Positions 21,147-31,280 of a DNA stretch of 64,000 nt are shown here, piece after piece. Numbering within the stretch: the first letter of the stretch is position 1; each line of letters opens with the position of its first letter. The DNA is from Trichosporon coremiiforme (Eukaryota; Basidiomycota; Tremellomycetes; Trichosporonales; Trichosporonaceae), in the NCBI GenBank assembly GCA_039545355.1, contig BCJJ01000018.1, positions 806,001 to 870,000 of the forward strand, given 5' to 3'. Position numbers and translations under genes: made by a program. The notes beneath the pieces were generated by a model. The model saw only the letters and a program-made list of their open reading frames with translations, had not been told where the DNA came from and made no database searches.

Positions 21147-22837
21147 CTAGTAGACGGTGATGGTGCTCTCGCGAGCAGGGCCAACACCAATGTACTGAAC
21201 CTTGACACCAAGGTAGTTCTCGATGAAGTGGATGTACTTCTTGGCGTTCTCGGGGAGAGCATCGAAGCTACGGATGCCAGTGATGTCAGACTTCCAGCCG
21301 GGGAGGGTCTCGTAAACGACCTCGACCTCAGCGAGGCGGTCAAGGTCGGCGGGGAAGCCCTCAATCTCGACACCATTAAGCTTGTAGCCAGTGGCGACCT
21401 TGATCTCGTCAAAGCCGTCCATAACGTCGAGCTTGGTGAGGTTGATCGAGGTGTAACCGTTGATCATGGTGGAGTAACGGCAGACGACAAGGTCGAGCCA
21501 GCCGCAGCGGCGACGACGGCCGGTAACGGTACCGTACTCGGCACCGACCTCCTGGAGGGTGGTGCCAACGTCGTTGAGCTGCTCGGTGGGGAAAGGTCCG
21601 CCACCGACACGGGTGGTGTAGGCCTTGATGACACCGACGGCACGCTTGATGGCGAAGGGAGGGATACCAAGACCAGTGCAGACACCGCCGATGGTGGTGC
21701 TGGACGAGGTCACGAAGGGGTAAGTTCCGTAGTCAATGTCGAGCATGAGCGCGTTGGCGCCCTCGACAAGGACCTTCTTGCCAGAGGCGAGCTTGTTGTG
21801 CAGCCAGGTGGGGCCGTCGACAACGTGGGGGCGGAGACGCTCGGCGAAAGCCTGGAGCATCTCAATCTCACCCTCAGTGTCGAACTCGAAGTGGCCGTAA
21901 CGCTTAAAGCGTCCCTCGACGAGCTTGCGGAACTGGGCGGGGAACGTCGGGTCGTAGAGGTGGTGAACACGGAGACCCGAGCGCGAGGCCTTGGACGAGT
22001 AAGCGGGTCCGATACCCTTCCTGGTGGTGCCAATCGACGAGCCACCAAGCTCGACCTCCTTCAGACCGTCAACGATCTGGTGGAAGCCCATGACGAGGTG
22101 CGCACGGTCCGAAATGAACAGACGGTCGGCGACCTTGAGTCCTGATTCGTCAGTATACTGGTCACCAAACACCCAGGCAATTCAGTGCCAAGAGTTCTGC
22201 ACTACGGCTCGCGTGCCGTTTGTGTGCAGCAGCAGCCATAAGGACACTCACCCTTGCGCTCGAGAGTGTCGAGCTCGTTGAAAAGCGAAGGGACGTGGAC
22301 GACGACACCAGAGCCGATGAAAGCCTCGACCTTGGGGTTGATGAGACCCGAAGGAAGGAGGTTGAAGGCATAGGTGGTCTTCTCGCCCTTGTCATTCTTA
22401 ACAACGATGGTGTGACCGGCGTTGTTTCCGCCGGCGCAGCGGGCACAGACGTCTGCGTCCGCCGCGAGGATGTCGACAAGTTTGCCCTTGCCCTCATCGC
22501 CCCACTGGGCTCCGAGGCTGGATGTCAGCGGTTGCGCGTCGGAGTCGTGGAGGAACGCGCGGAGTAAACAACGTCCGATGAGACATAGCGCGAGGACCCA
22601 GGTCGCTACCAGAACGTCTTTCGTTCACGGCAACGACCTCATGTGGATTCTTCTGTACTCAGGTCGTCGTCGACGCCCGGGTCGCTGGTTGCAAAGTACA
22701 ACGTGCCTCCGGACCGGAAGCGTTCTAACAACTGGCCGAACTCGAGAATACGTACACAACGGTGACCCCTTCCGGAGCTGCAATGTCAGCAGAGGTCCAA
22801 ATGGGACTGGTGCGAGCGTCAGCTTACCTTGAGCCAT
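21147..22837 (-). CDS. ADE12: Adenylosuccinate synthetase
   Basis: Exons 22837-22828, 22777-22756, 22517-22252 and 22141-21147 encode 430 residues. The first two coding exons are 10 and 22 bases; joined to the third they give [20 protein letters not shown], the family start with the GDEGKGK nucleotide loop. Other landmarks are [22 protein letters not shown], the [18 protein letters not shown] block, and [11 protein letters not shown]. The enzyme joins IMP and aspartate with GTP, the first committed step from IMP to AMP. Intron 2 (238 bases) is much longer than average here and intron 3 is 110. The 344-codon plus-strand frame across it is a codon-bias shadow. Confidence 0.96.
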
Positions 22838-23338
22838 GTTAGGGGTGAACGTCGTTAGGACGATGCAAAGAACAAACGACAAGACGTTAGGGCTGAAGGC
22901 CTCCTACAGGGCCGACTCCCCCAGCTCCTAGCACGCCAAAAGAAAATCCACTCCCATCGGACCTATACTCCGACTCAATGAAATATGCGTAGTCACCGGC
23001 TGTTCGGAATCACACGTCACACTTTGATAAAGGTCTGCCACGCGCCATGGCATGTCTCAGCCAGGCTCGACTCGGCTATGTCAGTAACAGACCGCCCCAT
23101 ATCTTCCGTCATTCGTCGGCCGTCCGCAGAATGACACCTGCGATAGGCGATCACATTGATCAAGCGGGGGTCATCGAACCGAGCCTGTCATCTTGCCCGC
23201 ACAGATCACTGTTGACACATGCTGGAACCATGCTCGTCCGCAACTGCTATGCAACCCAAATTTGTCTGCCTACGTCTCTACTGCATGCATGCCTTTTATC
23301 TACGGCCCGTTTATCATAGTCTAATATAAACGAACTGT
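22838..23338. other. Intergenic, ADE12 promoter and ETF-beta 3' end
   Basis: 501 bases. A plus-strand open frame (23047-23319) starts with ATG but has no recognisable content. Nothing else seen. Confidence 0.5.
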
Positions 23339-24591
23339 TTAGAGGACGCCAGCCTCCTTGATCTTGGATACAAGCTCGGCGACGGACTCGACCTGGCAAC
23401 GTCAGCTTGTGGCTTCCCATAAGAGAGCTCACCTTGCCACCACCCTGGCGCTCGGGAGGAGACGAGACGGAGATGGTCTCCAGGCGAGGGGTGATGTCGA
23501 CACCAAGGTCCTCGGGGGTAACGGTCTCGACCTTCTTCTTCTTGGCCTTCATGATGTTGGGCTGTGGGGTTAGCTGTGTACTCGGGGGTGACCGGAATCG
23601 TTCGCATACGCACGAGGGAAGCGTAACGGGGCTCTGAATTGTCAGCTGTGCTCCTCAGATGTTCATTTGGCTGCTGAAAATGCGGTTGCGGATGTGTTCG
23701 TCATTCCCGAGCCCCTTCGGGCAAAGAACCCGAAAGGCGAACTGCCGCCCGCAAACCCGCCAACAGCTGCGAAAAGTGCAAACTCACCGTTGAGACGGAG
23801 GTCAGTGGTGACGATGAGGGGAAGCTTGGTCTTGAGCTCCTCGAGACCACCGTCGATCTCACGGGTGACCTTGGCGGCACCGTCGGCAGAGACGTCGAGC
23901 TTCGAGGCGAACGAAGCCTGGGGCCAGTTGAGGAGACCAGCGAGCATACCGCCGGTAGCTCCCGAGTCGTCGTCGATGGCCTGCTTGCCGAGGATGACAA
24001 GGTCGGTCTTGCCGTCACGCTCGATGACCTTCTTGATGGCCTCGGCGACGGCAAGGGGCTCGACGGTAGCGTTGTCGGGAACCTTGACATGGATACCGGT
24101 GTCGGCACCCATGGCGAGGGCGGTACGGAGGGTGTCGACGGCCTTAGCGGGGCCGACAGTGAAGGCGGTGATGCTCTCGACGAGGCCCTTGTCCTTCTCA
24201 CGCATGCGGACGGCCTCCTCAACAGCTGTCGGGTGTCAGTCGGCCGGACCTCGGCTACCGTTTCAACCTGGCCCCGAGAGCTCGCTGGAGCTAACGACAG
24301 GGCACCAGATCAGACAGCGGGAGCTCAACAGAGCTCATCGCCGTCTATCAGAGCTACTCACCAATCTCGTCGAAGGGGTTCTGCATGTCAGCTACTGCTA
24401 CTAGACTCTGCTCCAAGACATCGCGGCTCCTCGGAGCTGGTGCCGTTCGGAGCTCGATAACTCACCATCGAGTGCTTGACCGAGGTGTCGACGCCCTTTC
24501 CGTCCTTGGCGATGCGGACCTTGACGGCATAGTCGATCGCGCGCTTGACGGGAACGAGGATGTGGACGTAGTTGGCACGAGTAGGGAGCAT
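23339..24591 (-). CDS. CIR1: Electron transfer flavoprotein beta subunit
   Basis: Six exons, 24591-24466, 24380-24362, 24225-23788, 23633-23614, 23561-23433 and 23392-23339, give 261 residues. Two exons are tiny (19 and 20 bases). Family landmarks are [30 protein letters not shown] (across two junctions), [18 protein letters not shown], and the ETF-beta signature [20 protein letters not shown], followed by [17 protein letters not shown]. With ETF-alpha it carries electrons from matrix acyl-CoA and other flavin dehydrogenases to ETF-ubiquinone oxidoreductase. The yeast orthologue is Cir1. It is head-to-head with COX9. Confidence 0.96.
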
Positions 24592-25024
24592 GGTGGAGTC
24601 GGGCGGGGTGGATGAAAGGTAAAGATCAGCGAGACAGCGGAATTCAAGCAACTGGCTATCTAGAAGGCGAGTCGGGTAAGACGCATCGGCTAACGAGCGA
24701 CCGGCGGGGGCAAAATCGTTCTCTCGGCCGCCGCACCTTCCCAAGTCCCCAGTGCCGAGGCGAGGAACTAAGGAACGGACAAGTTGAGGGGCTCCCACGT
24801 GAAAATCCCAAAGCTTGATCCACGTCACGCGTTGGCAGTAGGCGCGAGCAACGGTTAGGCCTCCTAACTGCCACCCATAGGCGCCAGCATGTACATGTCT
24901 CCAAATCCTATTGCCCGTTCCACTCCGAAGGCGCCTCCAACCACAGTGCTCGCTCAAGCTTGGCCCTTCACCAACGACCTCTTCTTCTCTACACACCACT
25001 CTACCCCGAAACAACACCGCAAAC
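24592..25024. promoter_or_regulatory. Divergent promoter, ETF-beta / COX9
   Basis: 433 bases separate the start codons of two nuclear genes for mitochondrial electron transfer, so a shared control region is plausible. I see no clear CCAAT box or TATA element in it. Confidence 0.5.
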
Positions 25025-25725
25025 ATGGCCGTCGCTCCTATCACTGGCATGGTGCGTACGACACCGGCACCGAGACGACAACGCTGACTTTCGCAGCTCA
25101 AGAAGCGCCTCATTTTCGACATCTCTGCGGGGTATGTGTCGAATCAAAATCAAGGAGATTCAACTCGACAACTCGTCACACCAACACCCGGGTCAGATCA
25201 CTAACACGTCGCAGTCTCGGTCTCGGCTTCGCCCTCGGCTACGCCTTCTGGTGAGTTGGAAACGGCTGGCTAGGTGGCGCGCGGTGTGCATGCGAAGGGG
25301 GCACCTGATGCGCAAATGTGTCCGGAAGACATGCGCGAATGGCCCGGATGGAGTCTTGTGCACCTCAATTCCGCGCACCTCCATGACCACCATGCTTGAT
25401 GCCCTTCTTTGCTGAAGCTGACCTGCAGGTACGGTGTCCACGTCCCCATGAGTACGTATCGACGTTCCGAGCGCTTCGACGCATTCCGAATGAGATGACG
25501 GAGGTGGACAAAGGGTGGCCCAATTGGCCAAGCCACAGCCAGCCATGTCCCTCGTCATCGACTGGAGCATCGCGAGAACGCATCGGCGACCGGTTTCTCT
25601 ATGATCAGACAGCTAACCTCCCCACAGTGAAGAAGCGTGACAACTACTACGCCAAGCTCGACGCCAAGAAGTACGGCAAGGACGCTGTCCCCACTAGCAT
25701 CCTCCAGGAGTCCGTTAAGAACTAA
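25025..25725 (+). CDS. COX9: Cytochrome c oxidase subunit VIIa (Cox9-like)
   Basis: Five exons, 25025-25051, 25097-25131, 25215-25250, 25429-25451 and 25628-25725, encode 72 residues. The sequence MAVAPITGMLKKRLIFDI, then a hydrophobic segment LGLGFALGYAFWYGVHV and MKKRDNYYAKLDAKKYG, matches yeast Cox9 through the APITG start, the basic patch before the single inner-membrane helix, and the KR(E/D)xYYAxL block after it. The C-terminus extends about 17 residues beyond yeast. More than two thirds of the gene is intron. Confidence 0.93.
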
Positions 25726-26200
25726 ACGGAACACGGGGCATTGATACAAAATAAATGAAATCATCATAAGCTATCTGCGTGGGACGGGCTCGTTTGTCGC
25801 GGACGTTGAGGGGAGGTGGGGGATGGAGGACTGGCTGAGGGAACGGAGGGAAGTGTTGGAGGCAGAGGGGGGTTGACGGGGTTGAAATCGGAGTCGCAGA
25901 CGGATTGCGGAGTGCCGGTGCAAGCAGCCGGAGACAGCTTGGCAACGGCGATTGCATTCAGAGGCTAGGAGGCGTTGCGGGGGACACGGACGCCAAGTTG
26001 GACTCAGGCGGGGTGTGTGAAGTCGGTCGCGTATGATGTCAGGTGCCAGGTGTCAGTTACCGTAGAGATTCCAGCGAACAACTTTCACATTCCTCTGCTT
26101 GATCACCACGCCGTCATGAACAAATGTCGATCACCACGACCGCATTGCACTGCACCTGGTGCGCGAGGTCAGAAATCAGCATATACATCTATTACTACCA
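25726..26200. other. Convergent intergenic region, COX9 / EMC8
   Basis: 475 bases between 3' ends. Purine-rich on the plus strand around 25810-25885; otherwise featureless to me. Confidence 0.5.
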
Positions 26201-27100
26201 CTATGCAAGAGCCTTCTTAGCCTGCATGTTCTCGGGCCAGTCAGAGTTCCTGGGGGTCAGCCGATAACCTTAGAGAAGCTATGCTCCTTCCCCGGCAACG
26301 CTCGCTCTCTCTCTCTCTCTCGCTCTCTTGGGCAGGCACCCAAGCACTGCTGTAGAGGTTGCTCTAAATGCACGCCTGTCTCCCGGTCGCGGGTTGCAAT
26401 GTGAGGCTTGAACAGCATGGATTGACCGGCAAGGATCAATTTGATTATACTCACGAGTCGTCCATGTAATCATCAAAGTCGACGAGCGACTTGTGCGCGC
26501 CGCCCGTCTTCACAGCCTGAATCGCCCTCTCGCACTCAGCCTGCGAGGGGAAGGTGACCTGAGCAGCGGACACATAGATCGGTTCTGACGTCGCGAGCTT
26601 CGAATTGTCGAGCTGAGGTCAGCTATCGCAGTGACATACGCAGCTTCGTGATCGCCCATTACCATGTGCGGTAGACAGAGACCTTTATGAAGGACACGGT
26701 ACAGTCCGTCGGCCAACTGTACAGCACTGCCAGAGGAGGGTAGGGTGATGATGACACTCGAGGAAGGCTGTCTACTCACAACAAGACCGATGGCGTTCGG
26801 GTTCTCCTTCCTTATTGTCTCTAGCAGCCGCTCAGCAACACGGGGAACCTTCGTGCTCCCGTCCTCGTTCGCAATATACACTCCGGCAATGGTCAATCCG
26901 TTGTCCTTGGCGTGTGCGCTGACGAAGCGCAGCGCCGTGTCGATCGTGAGCGAGAGCGAAGCGTATCGGTGCAGGATCGGAAGGGCTTCGACGATCTCGG
27001 CTCCGCGGGCAAGCAGCAGGCCGAGCACAGTCGAAGCGGGATGCCGGGCCGCATGCAGGAGCGGGAGAGTGTACGCGGACGCACTCAGCGTGACGGACAT
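26201..27100 (-). CDS. ER membrane protein complex subunit 8/9 (UPF0172)
   Basis: Exons 27100-26780, 26612-26455 and 26249-26201 give 175 residues. The N-terminus (LSASAYTLPLLHAARHPAST, VLGLLLA) and VEALPILHRYASLSLTIDTA are the MPN-like core of the EMC8/9 family; GLTIAGVYIANE and VVLDNSKL follow. The metal-binding residues of active MPN proteases are not evident, as expected for this family. It is a cytosolic-face subunit of the EMC insertase, the complex that also contains EMC4 (12450-13389). The last 16 residues come from a 49-base exon behind a 205-base intron containing a CT microsatellite. Confidence 0.88.
26301..26330 (+). repeat. CT dinucleotide microsatellite
   Basis: About 30 bases of nearly pure CT repeat interrupted by CGCT units. 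It lies within the second intron of the EMC8/9 gene, upstream of that intron's branch site when read on the minus strand (as GA). Confidence 0.9.
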
Positions 27101-27578
27101 GGTGGTGTGGGTTGACGAACGATGGAGACTTAGGATGGAAACAGGTGGTTGTGGAGGGTGGAGGTTGACTGCGGGTCACGCGTGGCGCAGGTAGCGGTGA
27201 CCGATCTGTACTGACTTTTCTCGTGCTGCCGACCGCCATGTACAACCGCGACATCACCGTCTACTGCGTCCAGACAGTATGCAAGCTGCCGACGTACTTC
27301 AATGCTAGGATGGTTCGTTGCAGCAGTGCGTCGGCTGACGCATCTGCCACTGCACGCTGCAATACCCAGCCACGAGACCTCCCACTACCTCTCTCCTGGA
27401 CGCCTCTTCCCTCAGTCGACTCCGCTTCTACTGCAACTGTATATGGAGTCGTATGAATGCATGAATGGTATAGATGTTAATGAATGCGTCCCTCGCGTCT
27501 GCTTGTCAACTTGAAGTCCAGGTTGGATCTGCCAACTCACTGAACGATGAGTCCAAACGATCGGGATGAACCAGCTGT
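27101..27578. other. Intergenic, EMC8 promoter and mS33 3' end
   Basis: 478 bases between two minus-strand genes. A short plus-strand frame (27223-27456) has no recognisable content. Nothing else seen. Confidence 0.5.
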
Positions 27579-28225
27579 TTACTTCTTCTTCTTGCCCGCA
27601 AGAACACGCTTGCCCTCGCCTGTGATGTCAGTAGAAACTCGCTAGACTGGAGGCTTGCAGTGAATACAAGGGGAAGTCTGACTTGCGTGAGAGGAATGTA
27701 CGCAATGTGCACGACAAAGGAGCTCTGCTTGCTCGACTTCGAGGTCCATTTCACCACTTGCGGCTTCCCTCTCCCTTTGCAGCCGACTATGAACTCACCC
27801 TTCTTCGGGGCAGTCTTTCCGTTGGCCCTCTTGGTGTCCAGAACGTCGAAACGAATGTACTCGTTGGCGTCCTCGATCCAGTGCGACCTGTACTTCGTGA
27901 TGTTCGACGGACCGGGGCGGGCAGCACGCTCGACCTCAGTGTACTCGGCGAACGGGGTGGACGGCGGCACGACCATGTCGACGGGGAGCTGCGTGTCGTA
28001 TCCGTCCTCTCCGGGGCGCGCAAGACCCTCCCAGCCGCGGAACTTCTTGTCGTTGGCGAACACACGCATAGTCGGCGACTGCACGGCGTACAGGAGGGCG
28101 TTCTCGGCACGCAGTCGGCGCTTCAGGTACTTGGAACCCGTGCGCGCGTTCGAGGTAACCGCGACGGTGTTGAATATCGGACTCCGAAGGCTCGAGAGCA
28201 GGTAGTGCAGGCTCGGGCTCGACAT
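27579..28225 (-). CDS. RSM27: Mitochondrial small ribosomal subunit protein mS33 (Rsm27-like)
   Basis: Exons 28225-27799 and 27619-27579 encode 155 residues. ARTGSKYLKRRLRAENALLY matches the family RTGxKxLxxRL block, and the C-terminal GKTAPKKGEGKRVLAGKKKK, joined across the intron, matches the basic KxPKKGEGKR tail of mS33. The middle is longer than in yeast Rsm27. An in-frame ATG at 28282 would add 19 residues with mitochondrial-targeting character (MILRLSRTFVARPTT), but the base context at 28225 (AAAC before ATG) is better, so the start is uncertain. The gene product is a structural component of the mitoribosome small subunit. Confidence 0.82.
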
Positions 28226-29940
28226 GTTTGCGGGGTCAGTCGTCGGTCTGGCAACAAAAGTCCGGCTCAGCCTCAAGATCATGGACTTTGCAGCGGAAAG
28301 GAAAGGAGGTAGCCAGGCACGGAGTGATTCGTTTGCCGAAATTACACGTCAAAGAGCACGTGACTCCTTCTGTCCTAGCCCGTCCGTGTTGACGGCGAGG
28401 ACAGCAAGGTGCAAGTCATGCATGCCAGGCGCCCAACTCACCTTCCAGTCTTCTCAAGTCTATCTTCGAGCTTCTTCGACTACCCATGACAATACGCAGC
28501 GTCATCGGCTGAAACGAGACATGGCGTGGTCGCTACGACCAGGGCGTTTCTACTGTGGCAGCCTTCTTATCCCCGATTCAGCTCGCTGACTGCTTGCAAC
28601 TTCGCCGCTATGTGCATGATCGTTCCTGGAGCATGGAGCATGGAGGTGCAGCGAGGACTTGTTTCAAGAGAGAACAAAGGAAAGGACCCAGGTGCGCAAG
28701 GGTTCGCAGCCCACTGCGCCCTCGATGCCTGTATGCTCGGCGCACCCCTTGTGACCGCTGATGTACAAAGAAAGGAATGTCGGGCGGGGTTGCAGGAGGT
28801 CTTGCACTGCTCCTTCCGACGCCCTCGACGCCACATCTCGAGCAGCTTCTTCTTAAGTCCTCTCGCAGCGAGTTGGCCGAGTGGGTTTCGTCGTGAGGCT
28901 TGCTCTGCGCGCCCACACGGCATATGGCCGCAGAGTGGGTGGGTGGCATCGGAGGATCTGAGCAGTGAATGAGGCGATGTGAGGTAGAAGGACAGAAGGC
29001 GCTCGGGCGATCCGGACTTTCGGTGCTACCCAAACTAGAAAATGAAGGATCTCATGTCCACATCACACATCGGGCACTACGGCTCGAACCGAGGGTATCA
29101 AGGGTCCTAGCTTTTGAGTGGTATCGACGGCTGATCATTAAGTGACCCACACGGCACACACGACACAGAAAGGATCGGTGTGTTCCCCACTAGCGCAGAC
29201 ATGTAGACACATTGTCCCACGACGTGCAGACAGCAGACAGTATGCGCGCACACATTGCGTCAGTGTCGCCCATGAAGAGAACCGGGCGGGCGCGATGCGA
29301 TCAGGCTCAGGTCTCGGTGAGGCGCCATGTGCGCCATGTCGAGACAACGAGGGTCGCGAGGGTAGGAGGGTGCGGTGGCGTCCGGAGGGTCTCCTGTCTC
29401 AGGCGTTTCGAGGACATGACGATGGTCGCACGGACCTCCATCAGTTGCTTGACCCACCGTCGGTGGCCAAGCTTTACACTCCCTGTCGCACACAGCGGCA
29501 CAGCGGCGGCGGACGAGCACACAACCACGATGGATCCTCCACACACATGCTGCACCCCAAGGACACCAAGCACGGACTTCCTCGAACGCTGATTTTGCGT
29601 TCTCCCTCTTCCTATCGCTTGCTTTATCCTACTCTACTCTCATTTCCCCCTTCCTCTTCCTTCATCGCCCCCTCTTCTTCGACGACGCTTTCTCACTATC
29701 GTTGTGTCCATCGGTCAACCAGCGCCTTCCTCCTGAGACCGCTGTACGCGCAAGATCGGCCTCACAGCGCAGCCACTTCGCAGCCGACACAGCGTGATCA
29801 GCTCCCCTTTCCAGCCCCCTCTCCCATTTGAGTGTTCGACGGCTGCTGTCACCCGATTAAACGGCATCCTTTATTTCTGCCGTTCTCGAACGAGCTTCTC
29901 CTCGACGGGGCAACTCCAACTTCTGTCGTCAACAAGCGCA
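28226..29940. other. Large divergent intergenic region
   Basis: 1,715 bases between the mS33 start and the next plus-strand gene. Several short frames exist on both strands without protein-like composition. A pyrimidine-rich tract at about 29590-29700 on the plus strand looks like the core promoter or leader of the downstream gene. No tRNA or repeat is evident. Confidence 0.5.
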
Positions 29941-31280
29941 ATGTCCGTCTCGTCGACGGCCACGGCCACGACCATCTGTAGCACCCTCTCCGACTTTCAG
30001 CCCCACAGACCACCCCGTTCAGGGCTCCGAATCACAATGCCTACCGAGGACTCGACGACTTTATCACCTGATTCGTCAGAAACGCCATCGTGCGAACACT
30101 CGCATCGGTCTCTTGCACACGGCTCTACGGACGGCCTGCTGCGCACGAGCGAGAGTTCCGAGGAATCATTCAATGAGTCTACGGAGTCGCCGCCGCCGCA
30201 GACCCCAGCGACGCCACTGGAGTTACAGACTGGAACACTCCCAGCAACAGCAACGGTCGCACCTCCCATCGACGGCCCGACGAGACCGACTGCGGCTCAT
30301 CTTCGGGCCAAGCGCAAGCCAGTTCCATCGGTTATTGACCTCTTGGGATATGATCCGGGTCCCCCGCCGACTCACCCTTTAACACCTGCGACACCAGGCA
30401 CCCCTGGAACACCCTTCACTGCCGGACACAAAGGTGGAAACCGGTTCACAATCGGCCCGTTGGCCGGTATTGATCTGCCCGATCTCGACGGAGACCAAAG
30501 AAGCAGCGGGCATAGCAGCAAGTACTCCGGGATCACTCTGCAAAGCGGGAATTCCAGTGTGCTGTCGCTCCCGATGCGGGTGCTCGAAGTTGATCGATCC
30601 TCACTGGAGGGTACACGGAGAGCACCGGTGCGGCGGAGCACCTTTGATTGCTACTCGACTCACACCTGCAACTACAACAACAGCAAGCCTGACCTCTCCC
30701 TGGCTAGAAGTGCAACGGACGGAAACGTCGGGAACATACTCCCGCCACCCAGACGCCAGAGCCTGTACAAGGGCGGTGGCGGCAAGGAGCTCTCGGCTGC
30801 GACGGAGCTGGAGGAGCTGAGGCGAATGACCCACTATGCGTCGATGGACTTCGACACGATCAAGAGGCAGAACCGCGCAAATCAATCGAGCTTCCTGGTT
30901 GGCGACAATGACTCCGACCAGAGCAGTATCAACTCGAACCCCGATGGACCCGTCACCAAGCGGTTGCAGAAGCTCAGTCTCAAGAAGAAGAATACCACGA
31001 ACTACACGAAAACCTCTGCCAAGCTCATGAACCCGATCGACGAAAAGCAACGACAGGAGCCCAAGGGTTGGCTGGAGTGGGTCTGCGATGTCGTTCCCTG
31101 CCTGCACCGCGAGAAGGTGAGCTACCGTGCGCTTTGCGTAACTGACATTTCAGGACTGCCCATCGCACACCCGTCACCCTGCAGACCAAAAGTCCACGAG
31201 CCAGGTGAGCTTTCCAATCGCGACAGGGAGCTGACAGAAAGCTCCGATCACAGCACCCACTCAGCCACGAGTGCCGGTAA
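29941..31280 (+). CDS. Ser/Thr/Pro-rich unknown protein
   Basis: Exon 1 is 29941-31116, exon 2 is 31154-31204, and a last exon probably starts at 31254 and stops at 31280; if instead the acceptor at about 31237 is used the stop moves to 31393. An upstream in-frame open stretch from 29794 is probably leader. The protein is over 400 residues, mostly disordered, with Thr/Pro repeats (TPATPGTPGTPF), Ser-rich stretches, and one more ordered segment around ELEELRRMTHYASMDFDTI. A C-terminal block WLEWVCDVVPCLHREK precedes the last introns. I recognise no domain. Signalling or regulatory proteins often look like this, but no function can be given. Confidence 0.65.

Noticed and set aside
21111..22145. 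344-codon plus-strand ORF over ADE12
   Set aside because: Same shadow effect; ADE12 on the opposite strand is unambiguous.
29060..29110. GGTTCGAGCC on the minus strand, resembling a tRNA T-loop
   Set aside because: The flanking bases do not form a T-stem and no D or anticodon arm could be placed.
28526..29831. Open frames of 148 and 229 codons in the gap before 29941
   Set aside because: No splice pattern, no recognisable segment, and composition shifts randomly along the frame.
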